Below, piece by piece: positions 61,553 through 64,000 of a DNA stretch of 64,000 nucleotides. How positions within the stretch are numbered: position 1 is the first letter of the stretch; each line of letters starts with the position of its first letter. The DNA is from Bordetella genomosp. 1 (GTDB lineage Bacteria; Pseudomonadota; Gammaproteobacteria; Burkholderiales; Burkholderiaceae_B): NCBI RefSeq assembly GCF_002261335.1, contig NZ_NEVL01000004.1, positions 186,001 through 250,000 on the forward strand, given 5' to 3'. The notes beneath the pieces were generated by a model. That model worked only from the letters and a program-made list of their open reading frames with translations, did no database searches and had not been told where the DNA came from. A program made the translations under genes and the position numbers.

Positions 61553-62197
61553 TCAGGGCGCGGACTGCAGCTGCGCGGCGCAGACGACGGTACGGATGCC
61601 GGCCGCGCCGAACTCGGCGAGCGCCGCCTGCGCGGTGTCGGGCGCAATGGCGCGGCAGGCCGCCAGGTTGAGGACCACCTCGAAGCCGGCGGCGCGCAGC
61701 TGCAGCGCCGTGTTCTTCACGCAGTAGTCGAGCGCGAGCCCGCCCACCAGCACGGTGTCGATGCCGCGCGCGCGCAGCACCTCGATCACGCCCGTGGAGC
61801 GCGTGCTGGCGAGGTCGTGATAGCAGGCGCCGTACGGATGCAGGTCCGGCTCCACGCCCTTCCAGACGAAGTAGTCGTAGTCGATCGGCGCGGGCAGCCC
61901 GTCGAGCAGCTCGAAGCCCGGCGTGCCCGGCACGCAGTGCATGGCCCAGCGGATGTCGACGTTGGCGCCCGCCACGGGGCTGAACATGGGCTGCTCGGGG
62001 GTGGCGCGCCAGACGGCCTGCGGACTGTGGGCATCCTTGGAGCCGAGCCGCAGCGACGCATGCGCCGCCTGGGCGTTGAGCTCCGGCACGATCTCATGGC
62101 CGCCGGGCACCGGCAGCTCATCGGGACACAGCGGGGAAAAGCCTTTCTGGGCATCGACGTCGAACGACGCGACGCGATGGGCGGGGGGCAACAGCAT
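61553..62197 (-). CDS. Isochorismatase-family hydrolase (nicotinamidase-like)
   Basis: The 214-residue protein has the Asp in [18 protein letters not shown], the Lys in [17 protein letters not shown], and the nucleophile Cys in [20 protein letters not shown], the catalytic triad of nicotinamidase/isochorismatase enzymes. The GLALDYCV motif and late CAAQL end favour nicotinamidase (PncA-like). A His-rich metal-site segment (LGSKDAHSP) is weaker than in PncA. Its leftward neighbour speG starts 109 bases on; they may be co-transcribed. Confidence 0.82.
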   Translation of the reverse strand: MLLPPAHRVASFDVDAQKGFSPLCPDELPVPGGHEIVPELNAQAAHASLRLGSKDAHSPQAVWRATPEQPMFSPVAGANVDIRWAMHCVPGTPGFELLDGLPAPIDYDYFVWKGVEPDLHPYGACYHDLASTRSTGVIEVLRARGIDTVLVGGLALDYCVKNTALQLRAAGFEVVLNLAACRAIAPDTAQAALAEFGAAGIRTVVCAAQLQSAP

Positions 62198-62346
62198 GGC
62201 AACCTCGAACGTGCGGCGCGCCTGGCGGTGACCCGGTCAAGCGGCGCCCGACCTGGGCATTGTCCCGCGCCCGCGTCGCATCGGCAAGTCGACGCGACGC
62301 GGGCCGCTCGAGGCGGCCCGCCAACCCGTGCGCGCGCCGCGCCGGC

Positions 62347-63474
62347 TCAGTCGCGCGGCGGCGGCAGCGCCTCGGCGCGGCGCTGCGCCGCTGCCGTGTG
62401 TTCGACCACCGGATCGCCGCTGCGGTCTTCCTGCGGCGGAGCGAACAGATCCCAGCACGCAACGAACAGCGCGGCCACCAGCGGGCCGATCACGAAGCCG
62501 TTCAGGCCGAACAGCGCCATCCCGCCCAGCGTGGAGATCAGCACCACGTAGTCGGGCAGCTTGGTGTCCTTGCCCACCAGGATCGGGCGCAGCACGTTGT
62601 CGACCATGCCGATCACCAGCACGCCGAACGCGATCAGCACCACGCCCTGCCAGACCGCGCCGGTCAGCAGGAAATAGATCGCCACCGGCGCCCAGATCAG
62701 GCCAGCGCCCACCGCCGGCAAGAGCGAGAGGAACGCCATGATGACGGCCCACAGCAGGGCGCCCTGGATGCCGAGCACCCAGAAGATCACGCCGCCCAGC
62801 GCGCCCTGCACCGCCGCCACGGCGATGTTGCCTTTGACGGTGGCGCGGATCACGGTGGTGAACTTGCGGAACAGGTGCTGCTTCTGGTGGGTTTCGAGCG
62901 GCACCGCGCTGCGCAGGCGGCGCGACAGGTGCGCGCCGTCGCGCAGCAGGAAGAACAGCAGATAGAGCATCACGCCGAAGCCGATCAGGAACTGAAAGGT
63001 GTCCTGGCCGATGTTCACCAATTGCTGCGCCACGAACTGGCTGGCCTGCATCGCCCCGGCCGACAGCTTCTCTTGGATGCTGCCGAGGTCGGCGAGGTCG
63101 AAGCGCGCGAGCATGTCATGCACGGAGGCCGGCATGGCGTCCATGGCCTGCTGGAAGTAGGTGCCGAAGTTGAGGCTGCCCGACTTCATGCGCTGATAGA
63201 GGTTCGCGCCTTCCTGCACCAGCGAGCCGGTGATGGCGATCAGCGGGATGATCACCAGCAGCAACACCATCAGCAGGGTCAGGAACGCGGCCAGGTTGCG
63301 GCGCGTCGGCATGCGCGCGAGCAGGCGCCGGTGCACCGGCGCGAAGATGATGGCGAGGATGGTGCCCCAGAACACGGCGCCATAGAACGGCCACAGGATC
63401 CAGGCAAACGCGGCGGTGACCGCGATCAACAACGCCAGGAAGATCCGGCTGTGCAGCAAGGTGGGTTGGTTCAT
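62347..63474 (-). CDS. AI-2E family transporter
   Basis: The 375-residue protein has two N-terminal membrane helices, a periplasmic-type loop (ANLYQRMKSGSLNFGTYFQQ) and six further helices. It contains the family segments LFFLLRDGAHLSRRLR, FRKFTTVIRATVKGNIAVAA, GLIWAPVAIYFLLTG and VLVIGMVDNVLRPILVGKDT, with PDYVVLISTLGGMALFGLNG near the end. The family is named for TqsA but also includes other permeases; actual cargo is unknown. A basic, acidic tail of about 30 residues follows. Confidence 0.9.
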   Translation of the reverse strand: MNQPTLLHSRIFLALLIAVTAAFAWILWPFYGAVFWGTILAIIFAPVHRRLLARMPTRRNLAAFLTLLMVLLLVIIPLIAITGSLVQEGANLYQRMKSGSLNFGTYFQQAMDAMPASVHDMLARFDLADLGSIQEKLSAGAMQASQFVAQQLVNIGQDTFQFLIGFGVMLYLLFFLLRDGAHLSRRLRSAVPLETHQKQHLFRKFTTVIRATVKGNIAVAAVQGALGGVIFWVLGIQGALLWAVIMAFLSLLPAVGAGLIWAPVAIYFLLTGAVWQGVVLIAFGVLVIGMVDNVLRPILVGKDTKLPDYVVLISTLGGMALFGLNGFVIGPLVAALFVACWDLFAPPQEDRSGDPVVEHTAAAQRRAEALPPPRD

Positions 63475-63543
63475 GTCTGGATCCGGGAGCGGCGAACCGC
63501 GGTCGCGCCATTGTAGCCAAGCGGGGGGCCGGGATTGCGGCGA

Positions 63544-64000
63544 TCAGGGGGTGCACTCGGCCGGCGCCAACGCGCACCAGCGCGTACGCGCCTGGCCCAG
63601 CGCCTCCGAATGCAGGTTCAGCTCGACCAGGCGGGCGTTCAGGGCGTCGCGCACCGACGGGTCTCGCACCTGGGTGAGCGGGCCCTCGGAAGCGATCTCG
63701 CCCTGCCGCAGGGCGATGAAGTCGGCGGCCTGCAACGCGCTGGCGAGCGTGGGCTCGATGAGCGGCCAGAGCGGAGGCAGGGCCTGCGCCGGCCGTTCCA
63801 CCGCGGCCGCGAAGGCGGCGTCGTAGGCCGTCTTGAGGCCGGGCGCCTGGATCAGGTCGGCCCTCGCACGCCGCGCGTCGACCAGCGCCTTGGGCACGCT
63901 GGCCTGCACGCGGTGCAGCTCGGCGCGCAACGCCAACAGGCGGTCGCGCCGCGCCAGCAGGTCTTCCACCGTATGCACGCTCAGCAGTTGCGTGGCTTCG
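63544..64000 (-). CDS. Unrecognised helical protein, 5' end outside the window
   Basis: The frame is open from the window's right edge to the stop at 63544; about 150 residues are visible. It is entirely helical, Ala/Leu/Arg/Glu-rich (EDLLARRDRLLALRAELHRV and LNARLVELNLHSEALGQART), and ends with two Cys (CALAPAECTP). GTG 63978 is an internal possible start, but the frame continues beyond it. No family is recognised; it resembles coiled-coil or secreted helical proteins. Confidence 0.55.
   Translation of the reverse strand, partial: EATQLLSVHTVEDLLARRDRLLALRAELHRVQASVPKALVDARRARADLIQAPGLKTAYDAAFAAAVERPAQALPPLWPLIEPTLASALQAADFIALRQGEIASEGPLTQVRDPSVRDALNARLVELNLHSEALGQARTRWCALAPAECTP

Overview
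The window is one high-GC chromosomal segment. It has dense, mostly operonic genes, four Bug-type (tripartite tricarboxylate transporter) periplasmic receptors with no partner membrane subunits, a DUF3579 gene beside argD, a close look-alike of the Bordetella globin-coupled diguanylate cyclase BpeGReg, and a subtilisin-type (SphB-like) autotransporter. Together these point to a betaproteobacterium of the Alcaligenaceae, Bordetella/Achromobacter-like. Species cannot be fixed from this text alone.

1-10 kb: the tail of a FecR-like anti-sigma regulator and rpsT, then a divergent catabolic locus. Leftward run a DHDPS-family aldolase, a GntR/FCD regulator, an Ldh-family oxidoreductase, a Bug receptor and an HpcH/HpaI aldolase. 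Rightward run two Bug receptors and a D-2-hydroxyacid dehydrogenase. The shared control region carries two 11-bp half-palindromes about three helical turns apart around a near-consensus sigma70 promoter. 10-22 kb: argD-argF-argG behind a structured leader, a Cache-type chemoreceptor, a response regulator-histidine kinase-kup operon in which kup starts inside the kinase stop codon, and a Fur-box-controlled tonB-exbB-exbD operon. 22-31 kb: tRNA-Val, HU, a cystathionine gamma-synthase-family enzyme, rlmB, rnr, and a tRNA-Leu(CAG) region with three intact genes and a fourth 3' relic; a DTW-domain tRNA modification enzyme and a GNAT enzyme lie here too.

31-41 kb: transporters (AEC, ArsB, YeeE/YedE), an FMN glutamate-synthase-like enzyme, a phospholipase D lipoprotein with an upstream membrane protein, the ergothioneine pair egtD-egtB, and tRNA-Met(CAT). 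41.1-45.7 kb: a degenerate prophage beside that tRNA. It has broken rusA, terminase small subunit, terminase large subunit N-terminus, lysozyme C-terminus and spanin genes. The terminase and lysozyme pieces abut, which implies one large internal deletion. Two intact oppositely oriented membrane-protein genes of lower GC survive among them. 45.7-50.3 kb: the S8 autotransporter, then about 1 kb holding only two tiny hydrophobic ORFs and a nine-copy 10-bp tandem repeat.

50.3-64 kb: an SRAP protein, an NAD(P)-binding oxidoreductase, a second Bug plus 2-hydroxyacid dehydrogenase module with a divergent LysR regulator, a GvpU-like orphan, a c-di-GMP cluster (HD-GYP, membrane GGDEF, globin-coupled GGDEF), a small secreted protein, YnfA, SpeG-like and isochorismatase-family enzymes, an AI-2E-family membrane protein, and a protein cut by the window end. 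The least expected features are the kup/two-component coupling, the deletion-fused prophage with preserved membrane-protein cargo, the tRNA-Leu relic array, the 10-bp repeat tract and the operator pair at 6.03-6.07 kb. No CRISPR array, transposase, rRNA or replication origin was seen.
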